Shown one piece after another: positions 1 to 7,992 of a stretch of DNA of 64,000 nt (positions within the stretch are counted from its first letter, which is position 1; each line of letters opens with the position of its first letter). The notes below the pieces were generated by a model. That model made no database searches, was not told where the DNA came from, and was given only the letters and a program-made list of their open reading frames with translations. Made by a program: the position numbers and the translations under genes. Source of the stretch: Lujinxingiaceae bacterium (lineage in GTDB: Bacteria; Myxococcota_A; Bradymonadia; Bradymonadales; Bradymonadaceae); assembly GCA_013697635.1 (NCBI GenBank), contig JACCWM010000036.1:62001-126000 (forward strand), read 5' to 3'.

Positions 1-819
1 GCGCGTCAGCTCCTCGAGGACCGGCGGTCGATAGCCGATCTTGCGCGTCAAGTCGCCGAGCATCTCAAAAGCCTCCTCGAAGTGAGGCTTGTCCGCTCCG
101 GCCATCAAGGTCTCAAGCAGCGGCGTCGTCGCACCCGAGAGAATGCCCTGCTGGTAGAGCGCCTTGGACAGACCAAAGCGCGCCTCGTACCACTCCGGCG
201 ACTCCGGGTCGGGATCGAGGGCGAGAAACTCCAGATAGGTGCGCGCGGCCTGCATGTTGTTGTTCGCGCGCAGCGCTGTAGCCGCACCCGGCAGCTTGCG
301 CGCGACCACGCCGAGCTGGCTGTCACGTTGCTCGTCGGCGGCGCGCTGACGATTGAGCTCGTCGGCGGCGCGCGCGATCTCGGCTTGGCGCTCGCGCTCG
401 AGGCGCTCGCGCTCTTCGCGTTCTTCCTCGCTCTCGCCTTCGCCTACGGCCGGCGCCGGAGCCGGCTCAAGGTTGATGTCATCGCCAGGTGCCGGTGTAC
501 CGCCAGCTGCAGGCTTCGCTCCCTTGACGTGGCCGCTTCGCTTGAGGTGCTCGATCACACCGTCCTTGACGCCCTGGCTGCGAAGCTCCGCGAGATCTGC
601 TTCGCTCAACATGAGTTCATCGCCGGCCGAGTCGATCGCACCGCGGATCGCCCGCTCATCCAGACCCAGCTTGCTCATCTGGATGATCTGGTTCTTATCG
701 AGCGCAAAGGCCGACGTGGCCGGCGCGCTGATCAGAGCAAGGCACAAAACGCAGCCTGCCAGACGCCTGAGTCCGGGGCGTTGAAACCAACGTGTAGTCT
801 TATTTGATCGCGTAAACAT
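1..819 (-). CDS. Periplasmic GltC-like helical/TPR-type protein, 3' end outside window
   Basis: Read directly on the minus strand from an ATG at 819; it stays open to base 1, so only the first 273 residues are seen. Residues 1-40 form a signal peptide ending near SAFA. A helical pair follows (MSKLGLDERAIRGAI and DLAELRSQGVKDGVIEHL), a motif common in myxobacterial exported proteins. Next come a Pro/Ala linker and a Glu/Arg-rich coiled coil (about 130-175). TPR-like helices start near 190. It is the last visible gene of a four-gene minus-strand cluster behind two beta-barrel genes and a CglB-like lipoprotein gene, which matches gltC following gltB-gltA in Myxococcus. In that system GltC is a periplasmic TPR protein of the gliding complex. 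The name rests on order and architecture and is inferred. Confidence 0.6.
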   Translation of the reverse strand, partial: MFTRSNKTTRWFQRPGLRRLAGCVLCLALISAPATSAFALDKNQIIQMSKLGLDERAIRGAIDSAGDELMLSEADLAELRSQGVKDGVIEHLKRSGHVKGAKPAAGGTPAPGDDINLEPAPAPAVGEGESEEEREERERLERERQAEIARAADELNRQRAADEQRDSQLGVVARKLPGAATALRANNNMQAARTYLEFLALDPDPESPEWYEARFGLSKALYQQGILSGATTPLLETLMAGADKPHFEEAFEMLGDLTRKIGYRPPVLEELTR

Positions 820-875
820 CAAGTTCCTGCCGACGTAATGAGGAGTAAAATCACTTCGAGACCGCTCGCCCAAAC

Positions 876-1634
876 TCAAAACAGATAGTTGACCCCGAGT
901 TGAAACTCGGTGGGCACATTGATCTGGCTGAAGAAGCTGTCTTTGTTAACCGGCGTCTTCGCCCCTTGATAGACGTAGGCACGCCCTTCGAGACGCAGCG
1001 TAATGGCCTGCGTCATGAAGAAGTGGATACCGCCACCAAGGACCAACTCGGGTGCGAGCGTGCTCGAGACGCTGTCGCGGTCGACCGACGGACGCTCCAC
1101 TCCGACCGCACCCAGGCCTGCGGCCAGGTTGAGATCGAAGTGAGAGAGCTTGCGCTGAAGAACGGCGAACTTGCCGTAAAACGGACTCCAGACGAACACG
1201 GCGTTGGCCCGCCACAAGAAGCGGTCTTCGGTATGGCGCGCTGAATCAAACGATGGGCTGCGCCGCTTGAAGAACTCGGTCAGCTCGGTGTCGTGGGTAA
1301 AGACCCCTTCGACATCGGTGAACTGGCCCGAGATCTCGATGCCGTATTGATCCCGAAAGTGGTAGGAGAGCCGACCACCGACCGGGATGTAATACAAAAA
1401 GGGCTCACTCGACATCATGCCCGTGAACAGCCCCACGCCGAAGCGGCCCTCGCGGGTGAACAGCTTGTCCTTGACCACGGGGAGCTTGCGATCGACGGCC
1501 CAGAACTCGCTGAGTTCGCCATCGATCGAGCCCTCATTTTGGGCCCAGGCCGACGTGGCATCGGCTGTCATCACCGTTGCCGCGAGCAGCAGCGCGATCA
1601 CCGTGGAAATTCGAAACCTTAAGACGTCCATCAT
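876..1634 (-). CDS. Outer-membrane beta-barrel protein, GltA-like by position
   Basis: 252-residue exported protein. The signal peptide ends at about TSAWA. The mature part has alternating hydrophobic/aromatic strands with frequent turn glycines and ends in an aromatic residue (QLGVNYLF), as outer-membrane barrels do. A TTG two codons upstream (1640) and a second ATG (1631) are other possible starts; none has a strong ribosome site. The preceding gene (1721-2455) encodes a protein of the same size and plan, with shared motifs such as VWSPFYGK and an LGGG...F segment, so the two are paralogs. Paired barrels of this kind are GltA and GltB in the Myxococcus gliding apparatus. The barrel call is fairly safe; the specific gliding role is inferred from neighbours. 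Confidence 0.72.
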   Translation of the reverse strand: MMDVLRFRISTVIALLLAATVMTADATSAWAQNEGSIDGELSEFWAVDRKLPVVKDKLFTREGRFGVGLFTGMMSSEPFLYYIPVGGRLSYHFRDQYGIEISGQFTDVEGVFTHDTELTEFFKRRSPSFDSARHTEDRFLWRANAVFVWSPFYGKFAVLQRKLSHFDLNLAAGLGAVGVERPSVDRDSVSSTLAPELVLGGGIHFFMTQAITLRLEGRAYVYQGAKTPVNKDSFFSQINVPTEFQLGVNYLF

Positions 1635-1720
1635 GTGCAACCTATGCTATCGCGTTTGGGCAACCCTGTCGGCGTTGAACACCGCACAAGGAATACATCA
1701 GATCCTTGTCCGAACCGGCG

Positions 1721-2455
1721 CTAGAAAAACCAGCTCGCCCCCACCGAAACCTCGGAGGGATTGGCCACACCACCGGCGACCTTCTCGAAGACGAACTGGC
1801 GAAAGTCCGCCCGCACGCCCAGGTGGCGCCCAAAATACAACGCCATACCGCCGCCAAGCACACCCTCGGGCTTGATCGCGGTGTCGAAGGCGGCATTGAA
1901 GTCCTTCTGGGTCTGAGTCAAGACGATACCGGCGCCGGCGACGAGAAAAACGTCGAAGTAAAACGGCCCGCGATCGTAGAAGGCGACCTTGCCATAAAAG
2001 GGGCTCCAGACGATCCCGAAGTTCGTATGCATGAGCTGGGAGTCGCCAATCAAAATCTCCTGAGCGCCGACACCTTTGGCGTCCTGGATGGTCGCTTTGA
2101 GCGAGGTGGTCGACTTGAACGCATAGGCCGTGGCGAACTCCACTCCGATATTCTCGAGGATGAAGTAGTTGAGCCGCGCACCGATGGGAAAGTACGTCTC
2201 GAAGATGTTGTTTGGGATCAGACCGCCATAGAGGCTCAGCGCCCAGCGCCCTTCTTTCTCGAAGACACGCTTTTGCACGGTGTAGACGTCGCGCATTTCG
2301 GCCCAGTACAGCGGGCTCGACGAATCACCGGAAAGCGTACTTGCTTCCTCAGCCGAGGAAGCCTCTTGAGCTGCGACGGGCGCCGCTGTCAAAAACAAGC
2401 AGACGAGCAGGCATCTGCCAAAAACACTATAAAACGAGGTGCTCAACTTCACCAT
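1721..2455 (-). CDS. Outer-membrane beta-barrel protein, GltB-like by position
   Basis: 244-residue exported protein. The start at 2455 is chosen because AGGAG lies immediately upstream and a standard signal peptide follows (hydrophobic core CLLVCLFLTAAPVAAQ). The longer open frame to 2500 lacks these. The mature region has beta-barrel character, includes VWSPFYGKVAF also found in the neighbouring barrel, and ends in Phe (VGASWFF), the usual outer-membrane insertion signal. It lies between a CglB-like lipoprotein gene and a second barrel gene in the same direction. In Myxococcus, GltA/GltB barrels form the outer-membrane platform of gliding motility with CglB and GltK; this gene would be the GltB equivalent if gene order is kept. 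Confidence 0.72.
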   Translation of the reverse strand: MVKLSTSFYSVFGRCLLVCLFLTAAPVAAQEASSAEEASTLSGDSSSPLYWAEMRDVYTVQKRVFEKEGRWALSLYGGLIPNNIFETYFPIGARLNYFILENIGVEFATAYAFKSTTSLKATIQDAKGVGAQEILIGDSQLMHTNFGIVWSPFYGKVAFYDRGPFYFDVFLVAGAGIVLTQTQKDFNAAFDTAIKPEGVLGGGMALYFGRHLGVRADFRQFVFEKVAGGVANPSEVSVGASWFF

Positions 2456-2548
2456 GATCTCCTGACTCGACCACCTCGCCATGGCTACGCAAGGCGGCAT
2501 TGGTCATTCTAGCGCAACGAGCAAACGATTAACGCACGAAAACTTGTG

Positions 2549-4165
2549 TTAGGGCGCGGCAAAGAAGGCAGGCCGATTATCTCGGCTGTCGTCGCTACCT
2601 TGCCCGGAAGTTCCAAGTTGTGAGAAATTGACCGACTTGTTCTCATTACCCAAATCGACCGAAAACTCGGTTTGAAGCCGGTAGGCCTCCCCAGCGGGCA
2701 CACTCTTGCGCTCCAACTGGCTGACTTCGAGCCCCAACTCCCACATGCCATCCATCGTAAACGGAAGGTTTTCCATGCGCTGGCGAAGCGAAGTCGCTGA
2801 GGTCACGTAGATGTAGCCGCCCTCGGTCTCGCAGGCCATGCGCGCATACTCGGAAATCGCGCCGATGCGCCCGTTGGCGTCGCGCTTGGGCATGCAGTAC
2901 TGCGCGTCGGGATTTTCGCCGTGATTGCTCGGGTAGGTCACGCTGCCCGGCGTGATCGCGAAGCGCTGAGGCTTGCGGCACTGCTCGAAATTCTTGCACT
3001 CGCTGTCTGCGCTGCACTCGTCTTGCTGCTCGTAGTAGACAAAGTCATCGCGAAGGCTGTCCGCGTTGAGCTTGGGATCGAGATGCACGAGAAACAGCCG
3101 CACGCCCAGCGCCGCCGCACGATCGATCACCGTGTCGGCCGTGTGGCTTTGCTTGAGGCGAAGGTCGTCGGGGCCGTCGACAAAGACAACCAGAGTCTTG
3201 TCGTAGTCCGCAAAGCTCGCGTCGGCAAACCCCTGCTCGAGTACGAGCGTCATCGCTTCAAAGACATTGGCCCGCGTCGCCGACGGATTGTTCACGCTGT
3301 CGGCCAGACGCTCGCGCGCCTGAACGACCGTCTCCGGGCGTGAGGCCCAAAGCGAGTCGTCATTGGGAATGTGGGAGATCACCTGCGCGCTGCTTCCGGC
3401 AAAAGTCCAAAGACCATAGAGGGTGCGCCGCGAGTTTTCACGCTCGGCGTTATCGCGCGCGATTTGCCAGAAACTGGTCAGGCCAATAAGTGCCGCCTTG
3501 CGCGCGCTGTCGTTGTCGGTGGCGCGCGCGGCGTTGGGACCGGAATCGGCGCTTCCCGTCGACGTGCCGTCATCGTTGACCGGCGTCAGTGAACCGACAT
3601 CGGTGGGCATCCAACCGCGAAGGCTGCCGGAGTTCTCATAGAGCACGCCAAAGAGCTGATTCTTGGTCGTATCGGAGACAAACCTGGGTGTACCGCGAAG
3701 CCCGACGTCCGAGGCCTTGAAGCAGCGCTTGAGCGTGGGGCTCAAGTTGGTGCTGGCAACGTCACAGGTGAATCCCGACGGGCAGTCGGAATTGGTCGCA
3801 CAAAGCTCGTCGGGCATGGAAAACACCCGGCCGCTGTTCGACACGCGCACACTGTCTGCCCCAAAGTTGACCTGGACATTGTCGACGACTTCACCGGGAC
3901 GGTTGGTGATCGGCGTCAAATCGTCGGCCATCATCACGAAGCGAAGCTTGAGCTCGTTGCCCACGCCCTCGCATTGCCCGCCCGGCGCGGCCGCACCGAC
4001 TGGATAGATATCCAAGAACTGACGCTCCGAGAAGCTGATCAGCGCGACCGTATCACAGCCGGCGACTCCAAACAGGGCAGCGCTTGTAAGACTCACAACC
4101 GACATTGTCGTCAGACGTCGCATCCAAGTCTGAGCGGATGGCCTCGTGCACAACCGATGTATCAT
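2549..4165 (-). CDS. Cys-rich surface lipoprotein with VWA-like region, CglB-like
   Basis: 538-residue lipoprotein. The start at 4165 has GAAGGA eight bases upstream. The N-terminus has a hydrophobic core and lipobox (VAGC). A Cys-rich segment follows (CATNSDCPSGFTCD), then a von Willebrand A-like alpha/beta region (KTLVVFVDGPDD, VRLFLVHLDP), a second Cys-rich insert (DECSADSECKNFEQC) and a C-terminal part with YARMACETEGGYIYV. In Myxococcus, CglB is a VWA-type surface adhesin of gliding motility that works with the GltA/B barrels, and two barrel genes follow here. A canonical DxSxS metal-binding (MIDAS) motif is not obvious, so adhesin chemistry is unproven. A generic VWA lipoprotein is the alternative. 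It appears to be the first gene of the cluster. Confidence 0.6.
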   Translation of the reverse strand: MIHRLCTRPSAQTWMRRLTTMSVVSLTSAALFGVAGCDTVALISFSERQFLDIYPVGAAAPGGQCEGVGNELKLRFVMMADDLTPITNRPGEVVDNVQVNFGADSVRVSNSGRVFSMPDELCATNSDCPSGFTCDVASTNLSPTLKRCFKASDVGLRGTPRFVSDTTKNQLFGVLYENSGSLRGWMPTDVGSLTPVNDDGTSTGSADSGPNAARATDNDSARKAALIGLTSFWQIARDNAERENSRRTLYGLWTFAGSSAQVISHIPNDDSLWASRPETVVQARERLADSVNNPSATRANVFEAMTLVLEQGFADASFADYDKTLVVFVDGPDDLRLKQSHTADTVIDRAAALGVRLFLVHLDPKLNADSLRDDFVYYEQQDECSADSECKNFEQCRKPQRFAITPGSVTYPSNHGENPDAQYCMPKRDANGRIGAISEYARMACETEGGYIYVTSATSLRQRMENLPFTMDGMWELGLEVSQLERKSVPAGEAYRLQTEFSVDLGNENKSVNFSQLGTSGQGSDDSRDNRPAFFAAP

Positions 4166-4450
4166 GCGTTTTTCCTTCAACAGACGATGTATCGACGCCA
4201 TCACCACAACCAAAATCTTTAGGATGCGTCAATGTGACCAGAACATCAGCGCTCGCTCTCCGGACTGACACTGCGAGCGCCTTCATGGGCGACTAAATGC
4301 GCCATGCAAGGACAACAGTCCGGCGCAAGGTTCTACCCCAACAATAGCCTCAATGCAAGTTACACTATCTCTTGAAGTTTATGCTTTTTAACCGTCGATT
4401 GGCCTACAAATGGCCCGCCCCCGAATTGACTTGGAGATTGCCCAAACGCA

Positions 4451-4481
4451 AAAAAGCCCCGCAACAATCGCGGGGCTTTTT
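4451..4481 (-). terminator. Rho-independent terminator after tRNA-Phe
   Basis: Perfect 12-bp stem AAAAAGCCCCGC / GCGGGGCTTTTT with a 7-base loop. It lies just 3' of the tRNA-Phe gene on the minus strand, and the A/T flanks make it usable in both directions. Confidence 0.85.
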
Positions 4482-4487
4482 GAGTAA

Positions 4488-4560
4488 TGCGAAGGGGCGG
4501 GCTCGAACCGCCGACACCGGCCTTTTCAGGGCCGTGCTCTACCTGCTGAGCTACCTTCGC
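4488..4560 (-). tRNA. tRNA-Phe (GAA)
   Basis: 73 nt on the minus strand. Acceptor GCGAAGG pairs with CCTTCGC, followed by discriminator A. D-arm TAGCTCAG and T-loop GGTTCGAGCCC are standard. The anticodon loop CTGAAAA gives anticodon GAA. CCA is not encoded. A strong promoter lies upstream and a terminator directly downstream, so it is probably transcribed alone. Confidence 0.95.
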
Positions 4561-4597
4561 ACGCTGGTTGTTACAGAAGAGCAACGCAGCGCGTAGG

Positions 4598-4626
4598 CTT
4601 ATAGTTAGGCCGACGAGTGAAGTCAA
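4598..4626 (-). promoter_or_regulatory. Sigma-70-type promoter of tRNA-Phe
   Basis: On the minus strand TTGACT (4626-4621) and TATAAG (4603-4598) are separated by exactly 17 bases, ending about 37 bases before the tRNA 5' end. It overlaps the end of the upstream deaminase gene's 3' flank, consistent with independent tRNA transcription. Confidence 0.75.
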
Positions 4627-4636
4627 CTCTTAATGG

Positions 4637-5119
4637 TCAGGCTGGCGTGTCTTTTTTGAGCTCGCCCGATGCCGGCGCGGTGATCGGCACCGGCTCGAGC
4701 TGCTGGAGCTCAATCTCCAACACGCGCGCGAACTCGTAAATTCGCTCGTCGCGATAGAACTCGCCAAAGATAATGCGCTGGATGCCGGCGTTGGCAATCA
4801 TCTTGAAACACGGCCAGCATGGCGACGCCGTCACATAAATGCTCGCGCCCTCGATCGCCACGCCATTTTTTGCGGCCTGGATGATCGCGTTGCACTCGGC
4901 GTGGATCGTGCGAACGCAGTGGCCGGCCTCCATCATGTGGCCGACCTCGTCGCAGTGGCCCAGGCCGCGCACGCTGCCGTTGTAGCCCGTTGACAAGATC
5001 GTGCGATCGCGCACGATCACGGCCCCGACATGCTTGCGATCGCAGGTCGCCCGCGTGGCCACCTGCGTGGCGATCGCCATGAAGTAATCGTCCCAACTCT
5101 TTCTGGCATCGTCGCTCAT
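4637..5119 (-). CDS. dCMP deaminase family protein
   Basis: 160 residues, full length for the zinc deoxycytidylate deaminase family, which makes dUMP from dCMP for thymidylate synthesis. Zinc and catalytic motifs are visible: HAE (H73, E75) and PCWPC with C101 and C104. The start ATG at 5119 has AAGGGATC just upstream. Extra Cys/His residues (C66-type HCDEVGHMMEAGHC) match the dCMP deaminase / ComEB subgroup rather than cytidine deaminases. It stands as a single gene; the next gene downstream is tRNA-Phe with its own promoter. Confidence 0.9.
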   Translation of the reverse strand: MSDDARKSWDDYFMAIATQVATRATCDRKHVGAVIVRDRTILSTGYNGSVRGLGHCDEVGHMMEAGHCVRTIHAECNAIIQAAKNGVAIEGASIYVTASPCWPCFKMIANAGIQRIIFGEFYRDERIYEFARVLEIELQQLEPVPITAPASGELKKDTPA

Positions 5120-5128
5120 GATCCCTTC

Positions 5129-5156
5129 TACTCCCAGCGTGCTACTCCCAGCGTGT
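5129..5156. repeat. 14-bp perfect tandem duplication
   Basis: CTACTCCCAGCGTG occurs twice back to back in the gap upstream of the dCMP deaminase start. On the minus strand it places repeated GGGAGTAG segments in the 5' leader, partly next to the ribosome site. Confidence 0.9.
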
Positions 5157-5188
5157 GCGTGGCCGTCTTCGGCCCCAAAACGCCACTC

Positions 5189-5821
5189 TTACAACACTTG
5201 GTGTAGCATGCGAAGCGTCTGCGCGTGCTGCGGGCTCAATATCCTTGGCACGCTCGCCAGTACCAGGCCCAAATGCTCGCCGACGTCGAACTGCTCCATC
5301 GAAGCGCAGGCGCCGACCAGCGCGCAGATCTGTTCGATCGCTGCCGGACGCCCCGCGCGGTGCCAGGCATGCACCATGCCCAGATGATATGCCTGGCTGC
5401 TCGCCATGATCCCGGCCTCACTGAGCGCCTCGCGCCACTCCAGCGAGCTTATCGAGGCCATGCGCACTGGCACGCGCTCGAACAGCTCTCGCCACTGGCC
5501 TGCGAGCGACACGGGGGCAGCACTTGCACCGGCCTCGCCCACCAGTTGCATGTGCACAACTGGCTGCTCGCCGTGCTTGCCCATGGCGATCATGGCCATG
5601 CTCACCCCGTCGTCACTCATGATGCGTAACAATTGCGTGCGCTGGGTGAGCGCATCGACCACCACGCGCTGAGCATCGAAGGGGCGCCACTGATCGCGCG
5701 CATTCATGTCGTAGCGGTGCGCCCTGAAGCCGGCGACGGCACAGACCTCCTCGAGCAGCGGGCCAACGACCTGCTCGCGATCAAGCACGCGGTGCTCCAA
5801 CTGCCACATCATTTCGAGCAT
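5189..5821 (-). CDS. Hypothetical protein
   Basis: 210 residues if started at 5821, where AAGGAG lies six bases upstream. The frame is open back to 5977, but that would overlap the divergent pncB start and has no ribosome site. The product is soluble, mostly helical, Met-rich at the N-terminus (MLEMMWQLEHRVLD) and has no signal peptide or membrane segment. No family was recognised. It is transcribed divergently from pncB-pncA with about 150 bases between starts, so the two units may share a control region. Confidence 0.65.
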   Translation of the reverse strand: MLEMMWQLEHRVLDREQVVGPLLEEVCAVAGFRAHRYDMNARDQWRPFDAQRVVVDALTQRTQLLRIMSDDGVSMAMIAMGKHGEQPVVHMQLVGEAGASAAPVSLAGQWRELFERVPVRMASISSLEWREALSEAGIMASSQAYHLGMVHAWHRAGRPAAIEQICALVGACASMEQFDVGEHLGLVLASVPRILSPQHAQTLRMLHQVL

Positions 5822-5975
5822 GTACCACTCCTTGAAACGACCCTGATCCGCCGCAAACATTGATCTTGAAAGGCTCACGTGGGGTGCTATGTTCGTCCGG
5901 TCCATCTGGAGGCTTGAAAACGCGCCCATTTCCCAATGGCCCACACCACCACATCTTCGCAATGGTGAACTGACC

Positions 5976-7412
5976 ATGGCTTCGACTTCTGCCTCGCTGA
6001 TCGAACACGTCTCGCTTTACACCGACCTCTACGAGCTGACCATGGCTCAGGGCTATTTCTTGGCGGGAAAGGCCTCTCAGCAAGCCTGCTTCGACTACTT
6101 CTTTCGCTCCAATCCTTTTGAGGGCGGCTACGTGGTCTTTGCCGGAATGCGGGACTTCTTGGAGCTTTTGGAGACGCTTCGATTCGGCGCGATAGAGCGC
6201 GATTACCTTCGCAGTCTGGGCTTTGACGAGCGCTTCTTGGCCTATCTGGCCGACTTTCGCTTTCGCGGCGAGATCTGGGCGCCGGCCGAAGGCGAGGTGG
6301 TCTTTCCCTATGCACCGGTGATCCGGGTGCGCGGCGGCCTGCTCGAGACACAGATCGTCGAGACCCTGCTGCTCAACGTCGTCAACTTCTCCTCGCTCAT
6401 TGCCACCAAGGCCTCGCGCATCCGCCGCGTTGCCGGCGAGCGCATGCTGATCGAATTCGGCCTGCGCCGCGCTCAGGGTCTGGGCGGTCTGCATGCCAGT
6501 CGCGCGGCCACCATCGGCGGCTTTGATGCCACCTCCAACGTGCTGGCCGGCTACCACTTTGATCTGGAGGTCGCCGGCACACAGGCCCACTCCTGGATTC
6601 AAAGCTTCGACGACGAACTCACGGCTTTTCGCGCCTACGCCGAGCATTATCCCGACAAGTGCCTGCTGCTCGTCGACACGTATGACACGCTGCGCTCTGG
6701 CGTGCCGCACGCGATCACGGTGGCCAAAGAACTCGAGGCTAAAAACAAGCGCTTGCTCGGCATCCGCCTCGACAGCGGCGATCTGGCCTACCTGGCCAAA
6801 AAGGCCCGCCAGATGCTCGACGAGGCCGGCCTTGACTATGTCAAGATCGCCGCCTCCAACCAGCTCGACGAGCACGTCATCAAGAGCCTGCTCGTCGACC
6901 AGGGCGCGCCCATCGATATCTTCGGAGTCGGCACCCAGCTTGTGACCGCCTACGACGACGCTGCACTCGGCGGCGTCTACAAGCTCAGCGAGGTCGACTC
7001 CTCGCCGCGCATCAAGATCTCGGAGAATTATCAAAAGGTTAACTTCCCCGCCATCAAACAGGTGCTGCGCCTGATCGACGACGACGGCCTCTTCTACGCC
7101 GATGCCGTCGTCGAGCACGAGCAGACGAGTGTTGGCCGGATGTTGCATCCCTTCGACCCACGAAAGAGCGTGGACGTCTCACGCTTTGCCACCGAAGCCC
7201 TGCTCAGCCCCTGGGTCCAAGACGGCGAGCAGGTGCGTGAGCTTGTCAGCGCGCATCAAAGCCGCGCCTTTTCGGCCAGCCGGCTTGCCCTCCTGCCCGA
7301 TGAGCACAAGCGCTTCGAAAACCCCCACATCTACAAGGTAGGACTGAGCGAGGAGCTCTACACGCTGCGCGAGCAGGTCTTGGAGCGCGCCCGACAGGAG
7401 ATCAAATCATGA
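5976..7412 (+). CDS. pncB: Nicotinate phosphoribosyltransferase
   Basis: 478 residues. It makes nicotinate mononucleotide from nicotinate and PRPP in the Preiss-Handler NAD salvage route. Family features include the N-terminal TDLYELTMAQGYF motif, the central EFGLRRAQG stretch, the catalytic-region histidine in AGTQAHSWI, and RLDSGDL and FGVGTQLVT near the phosphate-binding part. The start at 5976 is chosen because the conserved N-terminus begins about 15 residues later and GGTGAA lies upstream; the longer frame to 5889 lacks support. Its stop overlaps the ATG of pncA by four bases, so the pair is translationally coupled and converts nicotinamide to NaMN. Confidence 0.95.
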   Translation: MASTSASLIEHVSLYTDLYELTMAQGYFLAGKASQQACFDYFFRSNPFEGGYVVFAGMRDFLELLETLRFGAIERDYLRSLGFDERFLAYLADFRFRGEIWAPAEGEVVFPYAPVIRVRGGLLETQIVETLLLNVVNFSSLIATKASRIRRVAGERMLIEFGLRRAQGLGGLHASRAATIGGFDATSNVLAGYHFDLEVAGTQAHSWIQSFDDELTAFRAYAEHYPDKCLLLVDTYDTLRSGVPHAITVAKELEAKNKRLLGIRLDSGDLAYLAKKARQMLDEAGLDYVKIAASNQLDEHVIKSLLVDQGAPIDIFGVGTQLVTAYDDAALGGVYKLSEVDSSPRIKISENYQKVNFPAIKQVLRLIDDDGLFYADAVVEHEQTSVGRMLHPFDPRKSVDVSRFATEALLSPWVQDGEQVRELVSAHQSRAFSASRLALLPDEHKRFENPHIYKVGLSEELYTLREQVLERARQEIKS

Positions 7413-7954
7413 AAGCACTGCTGGTCGTCGACGTACAAAACGATTTTACACCCGGAGGCGCGCTTCCAGCCGAACAAGGCCACGCCGTCATCTCAGTGAT
7501 CAACGCGCTCATGGCCCAATTCCCACTGGTCGTGGCCTCGCGCGACTGGCACCCCCAGGACACCGTGCACTTTGAGCGCTGGCCGGTGCACTGCGTCAAG
7601 TTCTCAGCCGGCGCCGAGTACGACCCCCTGCTCGACAAGGAGAAGATTGACCAGGAGTTTCTCAAAGGCACGGATCCGGAAACAGATTCGGGCTACTCGG
7701 CGTTTGAAGCTACGAGCGAGGATCTCGACAAGTATCTTCGTGAGCACGACGTCGACGAACTCTACGTGGTCGGCTTGACCACCGAGTACTGCGTCAAGGC
7801 CACCGTGCTCGACGCGGTCAACCTGGGCTATAAGACCTTTGTCGTCACCGATGCCGTCGCCGCGGTCAATATGCTCGACGCGGCCGCCGCGCTCGAGGAC
7901 ATGCGCCGCCACAATGCCAGCCTCGTGGGCTCCCAGGCTGTGCTCGCCCAGTAA
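7409..7954 (+). CDS. pncA: Nicotinamidase
   Basis: 181-residue isochorismatase-fold amidase that hydrolyses nicotinamide to nicotinate. The catalytic triad is present: D8 (VVDVQNDF), K86 (FLKGTDP) and C128 (TEYCVK). Metal ligands correspond to D46 and H48 (SRDWHP) and H61 (PVHC). Length is normal for PncA. It overlaps pncB by ATGA and is followed 38 bases later by the phoB-like gene, which may read through from the same transcript. Confidence 0.95.
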   Translation: MKALLVVDVQNDFTPGGALPAEQGHAVISVINALMAQFPLVVASRDWHPQDTVHFERWPVHCVKFSAGAEYDPLLDKEKIDQEFLKGTDPETDSGYSAFEATSEDLDKYLREHDVDELYVVGLTTEYCVKATVLDAVNLGYKTFVVTDAVAAVNMLDAAAALEDMRRHNASLVGSQAVLAQ

Positions 7955-7992
7955 AGCCTGTTGCCGTCTTTTGCGAGAAGCGCGCCGCACAA

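Noticed and set aside
4053-4286. 77-codon minus-strand frame upstream of the CglB-like gene
   Set aside because: It overlaps the start of the CglB-like gene in another frame and has no ribosome site.
5781-7148. 455-codon open frame on the minus strand
   Set aside because: It is antisense to pncB and has no ribosome site or recognisable motif. It arises from GC-rich codon bias.
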